From the NCBI GenBank assembly GCA_043721315.1, contig JAYSQZ010000004.1, forward strand, positions 39,429 through 103,428: DNA of 64,000 bases. The letters are read 5' to 3'. Each line of letters starts with the position of its first letter. The stretch's first letter is position 1. This DNA comes from Elstera sp043721315. Lineage in GTDB: Bacteria > Pseudomonadota > Alphaproteobacteria > Elsterales > Elsteraceae. The position numbers and the translations under genes are program-made. Positions 43,204-50,619 of this stretch are shown piece by piece. A model generated the notes under the pieces. The model was not told the DNA's origin. It made no database searches and saw only the letters and a program-made list of their open reading frames with translations.

Positions 43204-44223
43204 ATGCGCGTTTATTATGACCGCGACGCCGATGTTAATCTCATCAAATCGAAGAAGGTCGCCATCGTCGGCTACGGCAGCCAAGGCCATGCCCACGCGC
43301 TGAACCTGAAGGACAGCGGCGTTAAGGACGTTATCATCGCGCTGCGCCCCGGTTCGGCCACGGCAGCGAAGGCGGAAGCGGCGGGTTTCCGCGTTCTGCC
43401 CCCCGATGAAGCCGCCCGCGAAGCCGATGTGGTGATGGTGCTCGCCCCGGACGAACATCACGGCGCGCTCTACACCACCTTCCTGCGCGATAACATGAAG
43501 CAGGGGGCAGCCCTTGCCGTCGCGCACGGTTTCTCGGTGCATTTCGGCCTGATTGAGCCGCGCGCGGACCTCGACGTGTTCATGATCGCCCCCAAAGGCC
43601 CCGGCCATACGGTGCGCTCCGAATACCTGAAGGGCGGCGGGGTTCCCACGCTGGTCGCCGTTTATCAGAATGCCTCCGGCAATGCGCTCGACGTGGCGCT
43701 CTCCTACGGCTCGGCCAATGGCGGCGGGCGCGCGGGTATCATCGAAACTAGCTTCAAGGAAGAATGCGAAACCGATTTGTTCGGTGAGCAAGCCGTGCTC
43801 TGCGGTGGCCTAACCGCCCTCATCCAAGCCGGGTTCGAGACGCTGGTGGAAGCCGGTTACGCGCCGGAAATGGCCTATTTCGAGTGCCTGCACGAAGTAA
43901 AGCTGATCGTGGACCTGATCTACGAAGGCGGCATGGCGAACATGCGCTATTCGATTTCCAATACGGCAGAATACGGCGACTACACGCGCGGCCCGCGCAT
44001 TGTAACGGCTGAAACCAAAGCGGAAATGAAGCGCATCCTCGACGATATCCAATCAGGCCGCTTCGCCCGCGACTGGATGCTGGAAAACGCGGCAGGCGCC
44101 CCCAGCTTCAAAGCCCAACGCCGCAACAACGCGAGCCACCAAATCGAAGAAGTCGGCGAAAAGCTCCGCGCAATGATGCCGTGGCTGAAGGCGAACCGTT
44201 TGGTCGATAAGGCGAAGAACTAA
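43204..44223 (+). CDS. ilvC: ketol-acid reductoisomerase (NADP+)
   Basis: The 339-residue class I enzyme that rearranges and reduces acetolactate. It starts MRVYYDRDADVNLIKSKKVAIVGYGSQGHAHALNLKDSG; the NADPH loop and the metal ligands (ETDLFGEQAVLCGG and ECLHEVKLIVDLIYEGG) are conserved. An in-frame ATG three codons earlier (43195) is one base from AAGGA and less well spaced; the usual start is the one chosen. A strong terminator follows. Confidence 0.95.
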   Translation: MRVYYDRDADVNLIKSKKVAIVGYGSQGHAHALNLKDSGVKDVIIALRPGSATAAKAEAAGFRVLPPDEAAREADVVMVLAPDEHHGALYTTFLRDNMKQGAALAVAHGFSVHFGLIEPRADLDVFMIAPKGPGHTVRSEYLKGGGVPTLVAVYQNASGNALDVALSYGSANGGGRAGIIETSFKEECETDLFGEQAVLCGGLTALIQAGFETLVEAGYAPEMAYFECLHEVKLIVDLIYEGGMANMRYSISNTAEYGDYTRGPRIVTAETKAEMKRILDDIQSGRFARDWMLENAAGAPSFKAQRRNNASHQIEEVGEKLRAMMPWLKANRLVDKAKN

Positions 44224-44250
44224 GATTTTCGGCCTTAGGGCTGAGATGGG

Positions 44251-44283
44251 AACTCCCGGTGTGTGAGCGCCGGGGGTTTTTTT
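44251..44283 (+). terminator. rho-independent terminator of ilvBHC
   Basis: AACTCCCGGTG pairs with CGCCGGGGGTT (11 bp including two G-T pairs) around a 6-base loop, and a run of seven T bases follows. It lies 27 bases after ilvC. Confidence 0.85.
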
Positions 44284-44365
44284 ATCTCCAAAAAATGCTT
44301 GCAATCCTAAATTCACTCGAATAGAACGGTGTTAACCACTATTTGTTCTTATCGACAGTCTCATT

Positions 44366-44818
44366 ATGGGCAATAATCGCATGTCTCGTTTTTTTCGTAA
44401 TCTGGTTGGGACTTCTCATCTCTCCCCGATCAAGGGTAGTCATATTGAGGACTGGAAATGGAGCCAAGACCAGTTCTGTGGGGTCTCCGAATGGCCACCA
44501 ACTTGCTCGCTGGAGGGATGCTGCGATACAAGTGTTATCGGGGCGCACATTCGAGAGCTGCTCCTCTTAGGAAGAAATTTTTACAATCTGGATAAGTGCG
44601 TGATCCCGCTCTGTCAAAAACACAATATGTCCCGAGAGATTATGAAGGCTAGAGAGGGTGTTCATTTTGCTCTAGTCGGGCCAGATGGCCGGGTTCTCAT
44701 TCCAGCGGTTAGATTGACACGTGCTCGGCAGTTCGAACCGACGCATCAGGGGGCGTTTTTATTTGATAGGCTAGATAACACCTCTATAACCGCTGCAATG
44801 GGAGGCGCTTTTGGTTGA
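44366..44818 (+). CDS. hypothetical protein with HNH/treble-clef-like cysteine and histidine pattern
   Basis: A 150-residue ORF, not recognised. The middle has CSLEGCCDTSVIGAHIRELLLLGRNFYNLDKCVIPLCQKHNM: paired cysteines, an AHI and a C-x-x-H-N, which resembles HNH-type zinc folds. The N-terminus (MSRFFRNLVGTSHLSP) and the C-terminus show nothing known. GC content is clearly lower than in the surrounding core genes. No good Shine-Dalgarno marks the start; 44381 is an alternative ATG. It follows the ilvC terminator and precedes DUF2442 copy 2, so it may be accessory DNA. Confidence 0.55.
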   Translation: MGNNRMSRFFRNLVGTSHLSPIKGSHIEDWKWSQDQFCGVSEWPPTCSLEGCCDTSVIGAHIRELLLLGRNFYNLDKCVIPLCQKHNMSREIMKAREGVHFALVGPDGRVLIPAVRLTRARQFEPTHQGAFLFDRLDNTSITAAMGGAFG

Positions 44819-44878
44819 TTGTAAGCGAGCGTGAGTTATTGATTTAGATAGGTGTGGAATGTTGAGCGGGTGAACCTG

Positions 44879-45091
44879 ATGAGTAAGTCCTTGGCAATCA
44901 CGTTCGACGTGGACGCTCTCCGCGTCACGCTCGCAGATGGGCGGCAGCTTGCTGTTCCGCTCGCATGGTTCTCGCGTCTCAGCGATGCCACCCCGGAACA
45001 GCGGAGCGACTGGCGCTTCATCGGCCAGGGCGAAGGTATTCACTGGCCCGAACTGGACGAAGATATTTCCGTCGCCAGCCTGCTGTGCTAA
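44879..45091 (+). CDS. DUF2442 protein, second copy
   Basis: A 70-residue protein with the same signature as the one at 3867-4115: LAITFDVDALRVTLADGRQLAVPLAWFSRLSDATPEQRSDW then GEGIHWPELDEDISVASLLC. It also lacks a DUF4160 partner. It lies upstream of a HigBA pair that is read from the other strand. The ATG at 44879 is taken; nine more codons are open upstream. Confidence 0.78.
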   Translation: MSKSLAITFDVDALRVTLADGRQLAVPLAWFSRLSDATPEQRSDWRFIGQGEGIHWPELDEDISVASLLC

Positions 45092-45101
45092 CGCGCGCCG
45101 C

Positions 45102-45419
45102 CTATAACCCCATCGGCACCCCCTCAAACCGCGCCACCTGAATATCGCCCTCGCGTTTCCGCGCTTGGGCAATATCGTAGCTGTTCTGCATCCGCATCAG
45201 TGTGTCCATCGAGACGCCAAAGGCTTTTTCCAGCCGCAACGCCATTTCGGACGAAAGCGCCGCCCGCTCGTTGACCAGCGCTGAGAGGGCGGGGCGAGTG
45301 ACGCCGAGGACGCTGGCCGCGCGCGTTACCGACAGCCCGAGCGCGTTAATAATTTCGCTCTTCACGAAACCGCCGGGGTGGGCGGGATTCTTAAGGCGGA
45401 TACCGTTCATCGCGCTCAT
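45102..45419 (-). CDS. higA: HigA-family antitoxin (XRE type)
   Basis: A 105-residue protein: NPAHPGGFVKSEIINALGLSVTRAASVLGVTRPALSALVNERAALSSEMALRLEKAFGVSMDTLMRMQNSYDIAQARKR. This is the standard HigA antitoxin, with the PAHPG opening and a HTH. It follows its toxin gene (45429) by 9 bases, toxin first. Confidence 0.92.
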   Translation of the reverse strand: MSAMNGIRLKNPAHPGGFVKSEIINALGLSVTRAASVLGVTRPALSALVNERAALSSEMALRLEKAFGVSMDTLMRMQNSYDIAQARKREGDIQVARFEGVPMGL

Positions 45420-45428
45420 GGCAGCTTC

Positions 45429-45719
45429 CTAGTGATAGTCTTCGTAATTGAGGTCGATTATCTCGATCTCAGTCTGATCGATCCGAAAGGTGAGTCGCCA
45501 ATTCTTCGTAACGAAAAGGCTCCAAGTGCCTTTGCGGTCGCCACTCAGTTGATGGGCTGTCCAACTGGGTACCGCCCGCAACTCCTCCTCCCGCTCCATA
45601 TCCTGGAGGAAGGAGAGAATAAGACGGAGCTTTGCCGCAACTGCGGGCTGAAGCCCGCTTGCGTCATCCCGTTCGATGAAGGCACGCAAGCCCCGATGGA
45701 TCACATTTCTGATCTTCAC
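45429..45719 (-). CDS. higB: HigB-family toxin (RelE/ParE superfamily)
   Basis: About 96 residues from a GTG at 45719: KIRNVIHRGLRAFIERDDASGLQPAVAAKLRLILSFLQDMEREEELRAVPSWTAHQLSGDRKGTWSLFVTKNWRLTFRIDQTEIEIIDLNYEDYH. The H(K)GL..F, W..H.L.GD..G.WS......WR.TF.......DL.YEDYH pattern is diagnostic. The longer frame begins at a TTG at 45755. Ribosome-dependent mRNA cleavage is known for the family. Confidence 0.9.
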   Translation of the reverse strand: MKIRNVIHRGLRAFIERDDASGLQPAVAAKLRLILSFLQDMEREEELRAVPSWTAHQLSGDRKGTWSLFVTKNWRLTFRIDQTEIEIIDLNYEDYH

Positions 45720-45785
45720 GAGGTTAACTATCTCAACTGAAGCGTTGTCTGTCAAGCGACGCTTTACGAAATTGAGCCTGGCCCC

Positions 45786-46016
45786 TTATACCGCTCGCGC
45801 AGGCGCAGCGTCGCGTTGAATCTCGAGATCAACACCACCGAACTCCCGACCGATAGCGGCGAGGACGCTACCAAGTTTCACGCGCTCCGGCGAGGCGACG
45901 GCATTTTCGAGAATGGCGCGAATTTCGGCCTCTGTGCTCCGCCCGTGGTCAGCGGCGCGCGCTGCGAGCGCGCGATAGGTTGCATCTGGGATGTTGTAGA
46001 TCGTTATGGCGGGCAT
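45786..46016 (-). CDS. FitA-like antitoxin without partner
   Basis: A 76-residue protein: MPAITIYNIPDATYRALAARAADHGRSTEAEIRAILENAV, the RHH domain of FitA/VapB antitoxins, followed by a short tail. The usual PIN-domain toxin that should follow on the same strand is not there; higB starts 67 bases downstream instead. So it appears to be an orphan, possibly a remnant of a vapBC pair. Confidence 0.82.
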   Translation of the reverse strand: MPAITIYNIPDATYRALAARAADHGRSTEAEIRAILENAVASPERVKLGSVLAAIGREFGGVDLEIQRDAAPARAV

Positions 46017-46057
46017 GCGTATCCCCCCTGCGTCATTATCACGGAAATGCTTAGAAC

Positions 46058-46744
46058 CTAGCGCACCACGCCCGACAACGGCTCATGGCGCGGTGCGGCG
46101 CGTAGGCTCGTGGGATCGAACGGGATGCCTGCGAGGTCGCCGGCCATACCGTGATTGACATCGCGGTGGTGGGCTTCGTCGGCGCGCACGGTGATGACCA
46201 CGTCGCGGAGGGTTGAGCCTTCGGGCATGCCCCAGTATTTGAGCGCGATGGCAGGCGCGGGGACGTTTGGGGTGCGGCCTTCGTCGATTTCTTTCAAGTA
46301 GTGCGTGTAGCTAATCACCGCCTCTTCCTCGAAATACCCCACAAGCCGGTGGGCGGTGCGGGCGCTTATCAGGTAGAGCGTGAAAAAGCCCAAGTAGAAA
46401 ACCCATTGCGCCGCCAAGATCATCGTGCGCTCGAACCAAGAAGGTTTGGCAATTTCGATGAAGGTCATCAGGTGCATACGTTCGTTTTCGGCTTCGTCCA
46501 TCAGGGTGCGAATCCAGCCGCGATCATCTTCCATGCGGCGCAGGCATTTGAGGTGCTGCAAGGTGGCTGCCACCATGCCCGGCACAGCGGCGACGGTTTC
46601 GAGCACGATAGCTCGGTGGCCGTAGCGTTTGGCGAAGAAGGTATCTGCGCCCCAACGTAAGATTTTCGTAACGCCAAGGGCGAAGCGGTCAGATAGCCCG
46701 CGCGCCTTGTGGTGGGCCGCAAGATCAAGGGGAAAATCAGTCAT
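46058..46744 (-). CDS. aox: alternative oxidase (cyanide-insensitive ubiquinol oxidase)
   Basis: A 228-residue diiron membrane-bound oxidase that passes electrons from ubiquinol to O2 without pumping protons. The ligands are visible: E in LETVAAVPGMVAATLQHL, E and H in DEAENERMHLMTFIE, E in YFEEEAVISYTHYL, and E/H in RADEAHHRDVNH. Bacterial AOX genes are rare and mostly found in alpha- and gammaproteobacteria. The gene overlaps the upstream truncated-haemoglobin gene by four bases (ATGA), so the two are co-translated. Confidence 0.94.
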   Translation of the reverse strand: MTDFPLDLAAHHKARGLSDRFALGVTKILRWGADTFFAKRYGHRAIVLETVAAVPGMVAATLQHLKCLRRMEDDRGWIRTLMDEAENERMHLMTFIEIAKPSWFERTMILAAQWVFYLGFFTLYLISARTAHRLVGYFEEEAVISYTHYLKEIDEGRTPNVPAPAIALKYWGMPEGSTLRDVVITVRADEAHHRDVNHGMAGDLAGIPFDPTSLRAAPRHEPLSGVVR

Positions 46745-47136
46745 GATACGGCCTTTCTCGATTTATCAGCGTGAAATTGCAGCCCCAAGTGCAGGCTGTC
46801 GGCAATGCGGGCGGCTTTGTGCTGAAGCCGCGCGGCAACCGGGGGCGGGAACAGGCTTTCTGTCGTCTCGCCCCAGAGGGCCAGCCAGCGGGTGAACATC
46901 TCCGGCGTAATCTGCTCGGCATGGCGCAGGTGGGTGAGCATTGGGCTACCCTGATAGCGCCCGGTTCCTAGCATCACCGACGACCAGAAGGCCGTGATTT
47001 TCTCCAGATGCGCGGGCCAATCGGCAATGGCGCTCTCGAACAGCCCACCGATCAGCGGATCTTGGCGGACGTTAGCGTAAAAGCGCGCGACCAGTTCGGC
47101 AAGCTGGGCATGGGTTAGGTCAGGATCTAAAAACAT
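46741..47136 (-). CDS. group III truncated haemoglobin-like protein
   Basis: A 131-residue globin of the short 2/2 type: LAELVARFYANVRQDPLIGGLFESAIADWPAHLEKITAFWSSVMLGTGRYQGSPMLTHLRH, where HLRH gives the likely proximal histidine, then PEMFTRWLALWGETTESLFPPPVAARLQHKAARIADSLHLGL. Group III globins are suspected of NO or oxygen chemistry. Four-base overlap with aox indicates a joint role. Confidence 0.88.
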   Translation of the reverse strand: MFLDPDLTHAQLAELVARFYANVRQDPLIGGLFESAIADWPAHLEKITAFWSSVMLGTGRYQGSPMLTHLRHAEQITPEMFTRWLALWGETTESLFPPPVAARLQHKAARIADSLHLGLQFHADKSRKAVS

Positions 47137-47187
47137 TCTACCACCGCTTTTGTGCAGGTGACATAGAGATAGTGGGAGACTCGCAAA

Positions 47188-47206
47188 GATGCAAAATAAA
47201 TACCGC
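47188..47206 (-). promoter_or_regulatory. possible NsrR-like box upstream of the globin-aox operon
   Basis: On the plus strand the bases GATGCAAAATAAATACCGC fit the proteobacterial NsrR palindrome GATGYATTTYAAATRCATC at 14 of 19 positions, with a good left half (GATGCA) and centre (AAAT). It lies about 50 bases upstream of the globin start. NsrR would sense NO and fit aox plus globin, but the match is imperfect and unverified. Confidence 0.25.
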
Positions 47207-47245
47207 TTTTAGGGCGAGCTAAAGTGCCACACCTCTCTGCCAGCG

Positions 47246-47965
47246 TCACAGCCCCAAATAGGCTTCCCGCACGCGGGGGTCGCGCAGCAGTGTCTGCCCT
47301 GTGCCGCTGAGGGTGATCCTTCCGGTCTCGAGCACATAGGCTTGATCGGCCAGCGCGAGGGACGCGGCGACGTTCTGTTCCACGAGGATAATCGTCATCC
47401 CCTGGTCCTTCAGGCGGCGGATGATGCGGAAAACCTCGCTGGCCATAGCGGGGGACAGGCCCAAGGAAGGCTCGTCGAACAGTATCAAGCGCGGCTGGCC
47501 CATCAGGCAGCGGGCGATGGCCAGCATCTGTTGCTCGCCGCCCGAGAGGGTTCCGGCGGCTTGGGTAAGGCGCTCGCGCAGGCGGGGGAAAAGCTCCAGC
47601 ATCGCGGCATAGGTTTCATCGGCAAGGCTACGGGCACGCGGAATGACCGCCCCCATAATCAAGTTTTCGCGCACCGAGAGACTGGGGAAGACCTGACGGC
47701 CTTCGGCGACTTGGCCCAAGCCGAGGTCGCAAATTCGGTGGCTGGGCCGCCCGGTAATCTCCTGACCGTCATAGATAATCTGGCCGCTGCGGATAGGGAG
47801 CAGCCCGGCAATCGCGCGGATGAGCGTAGTTTTGCCCGCGCCGTTGGTGCCGATGAGCGTCGTCACTTCCCCGGCGCGCACGCTGAGGCTGACGTGATCG
47901 AGCGCTAGCGCATCGCCATAAGCCACCGACAGGCCCTCGACGATCAGGCTGCCTGCGCCGCTCAT
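47246..47965 (-). CDS. livF: LivF-type ABC transporter ATP-binding protein
   Basis: A 239-residue ATPase with Walker A GTNGAGKTT, signature LSGGEQQMLAIARCL, Walker B LILFDEP and the VAEGRQVFPSLSVRENL loop. It is the last gene of the ior-Liv operon and overlaps livG by four bases. It energises amino acid uptake together with LivG. Confidence 0.92.
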   Translation of the reverse strand: MSGAGSLIVEGLSVAYGDALALDHVSLSVRAGEVTTLIGTNGAGKTTLIRAIAGLLPIRSGQIIYDGQEITGRPSHRICDLGLGQVAEGRQVFPSLSVRENLIMGAVIPRARSLADETYAAMLELFPRLRERLTQAAGTLSGGEQQMLAIARCLMGQPRLILFDEPSLGLSPAMASEVFRIIRRLKDQGMTIILVEQNVAASLALADQAYVLETGRITLSGTGQTLLRDPRVREAYLGL

Positions 47966-48702
47966 GCGCTCGCCCCTTCCGGCAGATCATGGCCCAGGTA
48001 GGTTTCGATAACGCGCGGGTCTTGCGTTACCTGCTCCGGCGTGCCTTCCGCCAGCTTGCGGCCTTGGTCCAGCACGATCACCTGTTCGGCTAGCGCCATC
48101 ACCGCGCGCATGACGTGTTCGATGAGCAGAATTGTAATGCCGGTACTGCGGTTGAGGCCGGTGAGGGTGGCCACCATCGCGTCGGTCTCGGTTGGGCGCA
48201 GGCCCGCCATCACTTCATCCAGCAGCAGAATTTGCGGCTGCGTGGCGAGGGCTTTGGCGACTTCCAGGCGCTTGCGATCGGGCAGCGTGAGGGAGCCTGC
48301 GAGGCGGTGGGCTTGTGGGTCCAGCCCTAGTAGGGCCAGCATCTCCGCCGCCTTCTCGCGGGCGGCGGCAACGCGCCTCTCCCGGTGCAGCGCGCCGACC
48401 AGCACATTCTCCAGCACCGACAACCCGGCGAAGGGTTTGACGATTTGGAAGGTCCGGCCAATCCCGGCGGTGCAGAGTTGATCGGGGCGCAGGCCGGTCA
48501 CGTCGCGCTTCGCCAGATGCACGCGGCCTGCATCGGGCGGAAATACCCCGGCGATCAGGTTAAAGCAGGTGGTTTTCCCCGCGCCATTGGGGCCGATGAG
48601 CGCCACGATCTTGCCCGCTGGCACCGTGAAGCTCACGTCTTCCAGCGCCCGCAGCCCGCGAAAATGCTTCGTGAGGCCGGTCACGGTGAGGGAGAGGCTC
48701 AT
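47962..48702 (-). CDS. livG: LivG-type ABC transporter ATP-binding protein
   Basis: A 246-residue ATPase. Walker A is GPNGAGKTT; the GIGRTFQIVKPFAGLSVLENVLVGAL loop identifies LivG; Walker B is ILLLDEVMAGLRPTETD; the signature is LTLPDRKRLEVAKALA, a variant of LSGG (TLPDRK) normal for LivG. It overlaps livM by four bases. Confidence 0.92.
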   Translation of the reverse strand: MSLSLTVTGLTKHFRGLRALEDVSFTVPAGKIVALIGPNGAGKTTCFNLIAGVFPPDAGRVHLAKRDVTGLRPDQLCTAGIGRTFQIVKPFAGLSVLENVLVGALHRERRVAAAREKAAEMLALLGLDPQAHRLAGSLTLPDRKRLEVAKALATQPQILLLDEVMAGLRPTETDAMVATLTGLNRSTGITILLIEHVMRAVMALAEQVIVLDQGRKLAEGTPEQVTQDPRVIETYLGHDLPEGASA

Positions 48703-49739
48703 TCCGCCTCCCCCTTGTCACGCAGGTTTGCTTCTTCGGGGGGAACGACCAGCCCGGCTTTCACGGCCAGCCACGGCCAAATTCCGGCAGGGCGGAAGCA
48801 GATGATGAGCACGAGCATCAGCCCGTAAATCACCTGTTTGGTGCCGGGTAGAGTGATGCCGAGGGCTTCCAGCAACAGGCTCGCGCCCTCGCCTAAGGGG
48901 GTGAGGATCATCGCGCCCAACACTGGCCCGAACACGGTGCCAATACCGCCGACAATCGGCCCAAGCAGAATTTCGATGGACCGGCCCATCGAAAACACCT
49001 GATCGGGGAACAGATTATTGTAATAGAAGGCGTAGAACACGCCGCCGACAGCGGTCATCCCGGCGGAAAGGCCCACCGCGAGCAGCTTCACCCGCAGCAG
49101 CGGAATGCCCAAGGCGGCTGCCGCATCGGGGTTCTCGCGCAGGGCCAGCCAGAAGTAACCGAGGCGCGTGCGCGTCACGATTCGGCAGAGGGCCAGGGCC
49201 AGTAGGGCCAGCACCAGCATCACGTAGTAATAGAGCTGTGGGGAGCCGCGTAACATCAGCAGATCATCGCCGCGCCCGCCCACCACGGGCAGAAACAGGC
49301 CGCCGGAGCCGCCCAGCGCGGTGATGTGATCGAAAGCAACGCGGGTAAACTCGGCGCAGGCAATCGTGAGCAAGGCGAAATGCACCCCGCGCACGCCAAA
49401 GCGAAAGCCGAGCCAACCAATCGCCATGCCAACAAGGGCGCAGACGGGGACGACGACGAGCATTCCCACCCACGGCCCCAGCCCTAAGTGCATATAAAGC
49501 GCCGCCGCCCCATACCCGCCGAGGCCGACGTAAAGCGCGTGGCCGAGCGACAGTTGCCCGGCGAACCCCATCATCACGTTCCATGCTTGCCCGACATAGG
49601 CGAACCAGAAAATCAACGTGAGAATGGAAATCAGGTAGCTGTCGGCCACTTCGGGCAGCAGCAGCAGCGCGCCCAGCCCGGCAGTGAACAGCATTTTACC
49701 GCGCGGCGTTACACCCTCGAAAAGATCCTGGGTACCCAT
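48699..49739 (-). CDS. livM: LivM-type ABC transporter permease
   Basis: A 346-residue membrane permease with about ten helices. It has the conserved cytoplasmic loop (GVRGVHFALLTIACAEFTRVAFDHITALGGSGGLFLP) and the EAA-like RENPDAAAALGIPLLRVKLLAVGLSAGMTAVGGVFYAFY segment. It shares one base with the livH stop-start junction (49739). Confidence 0.92.
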   Translation of the reverse strand: MGTQDLFEGVTPRGKMLFTAGLGALLLLPEVADSYLISILTLIFWFAYVGQAWNVMMGFAGQLSLGHALYVGLGGYGAAALYMHLGLGPWVGMLVVVPVCALVGMAIGWLGFRFGVRGVHFALLTIACAEFTRVAFDHITALGGSGGLFLPVVGGRGDDLLMLRGSPQLYYYVMLVLALLALALCRIVTRTRLGYFWLALRENPDAAAALGIPLLRVKLLAVGLSAGMTAVGGVFYAFYYNNLFPDQVFSMGRSIEILLGPIVGGIGTVFGPVLGAMILTPLGEGASLLLEALGITLPGTKQVIYGLMLVLIICFRPAGIWPWLAVKAGLVVPPEEANLRDKGEAE

Positions 49740-50608
49740 CAGGCGCGCTTCCCCAACAGTCCCTGCGGGCGCACCAGCAGCACGAGAATCAGCAGCCCGT
49801 AAGACACCATCTGCTTGCGTGACGGATCAATGAGAACCCCCGCCAAGGCTTCCGATACCCCAATCAACACGCCGCCCAGCAAGGCACCGCCCATGCTGCC
49901 CAAACCGCCGACGATGACGATGATGAAACTCAGCAGCGTGTAATCGGCGGCAAGCTGCGGGCGCACGTCGATCACAAGGCTTAGGAGGCACCCGGCGATA
50001 CCGACCACGGCGGAACCGATGCCGAAGGTAATCGCGTAAAGCCCCTTCACGTCCAGCCCGACTACTGCCGCGCCCAACTGGTTGTCGGCACACGCGCGAA
50101 TGGCAATGCCCGTGCGGCTGAAACGGAAGAAGGCATAGAGCGCGGCGGCAACGATCAGCGCGCCCCCGGCAGCATAAACGCGGGTTTTATCTAAGGTGAT
50201 GCCGCCGACGAAAAACGCATCGAAGCCATAAGGCACATTGGTACTGCGCGCATCGGGGCCGAACACCATCATTAAGCCGTTGACCAGAATCATGGCGATG
50301 CCGAGCAGCAGAATGAACTGCTGATGATCGGGCCGGTCGATGAAGCGGTTGAGTAAGCCGCGCTGCAAGCCATAGCCTGCTAAAAATAAGAGGGCCGCCA
50401 CGGGCAACGCGCTCAACAGCGGATCAATCCCCCAAGCGGCGGCCAGCACGACGGCGGCGAACATGCCCAAAACCATCATCTCGCCATGCGCGAAATTGAC
50501 GAGGCGGACGACACCGAAAATCACCGAGAGGCCCATCGCGGCAAGCCCATAGACCAACCCGGTGAGGATGCCGGAACTGAGCGTTCCGGCATAAAGCGAC
50601 AAAGACAC
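49739..50608 (-). CDS. livH: LivH-type ABC transporter permease
   Basis: About 289 residues, eight or so helices. Typical text: SGILTGLVYGLAAMGLSVIFGVVRLVNFAHGEMMVLGMF, then GIAIRACADNQLGAAVVGLDVKGLYAITFGIGSAVVGIAGCLLSL. The GTG at 50608 gives the normal length; the frame is open to 50638, where it would overlap the binding-protein gene by 19 bases. Confidence 0.9.
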   Translation of the reverse strand: MSLSLYAGTLSSGILTGLVYGLAAMGLSVIFGVVRLVNFAHGEMMVLGMFAAVVLAAAWGIDPLLSALPVAALLFLAGYGLQRGLLNRFIDRPDHQQFILLLGIAMILVNGLMMVFGPDARSTNVPYGFDAFFVGGITLDKTRVYAAGGALIVAAALYAFFRFSRTGIAIRACADNQLGAAVVGLDVKGLYAITFGIGSAVVGIAGCLLSLVIDVRPQLAADYTLLSFIIVIVGGLGSMGGALLGGVLIGVSEALAGVLIDPSRKQMVSYGLLILVLLVRPQGLLGKRA

Positions 50609-50619
50609 GGAAGAAACCC

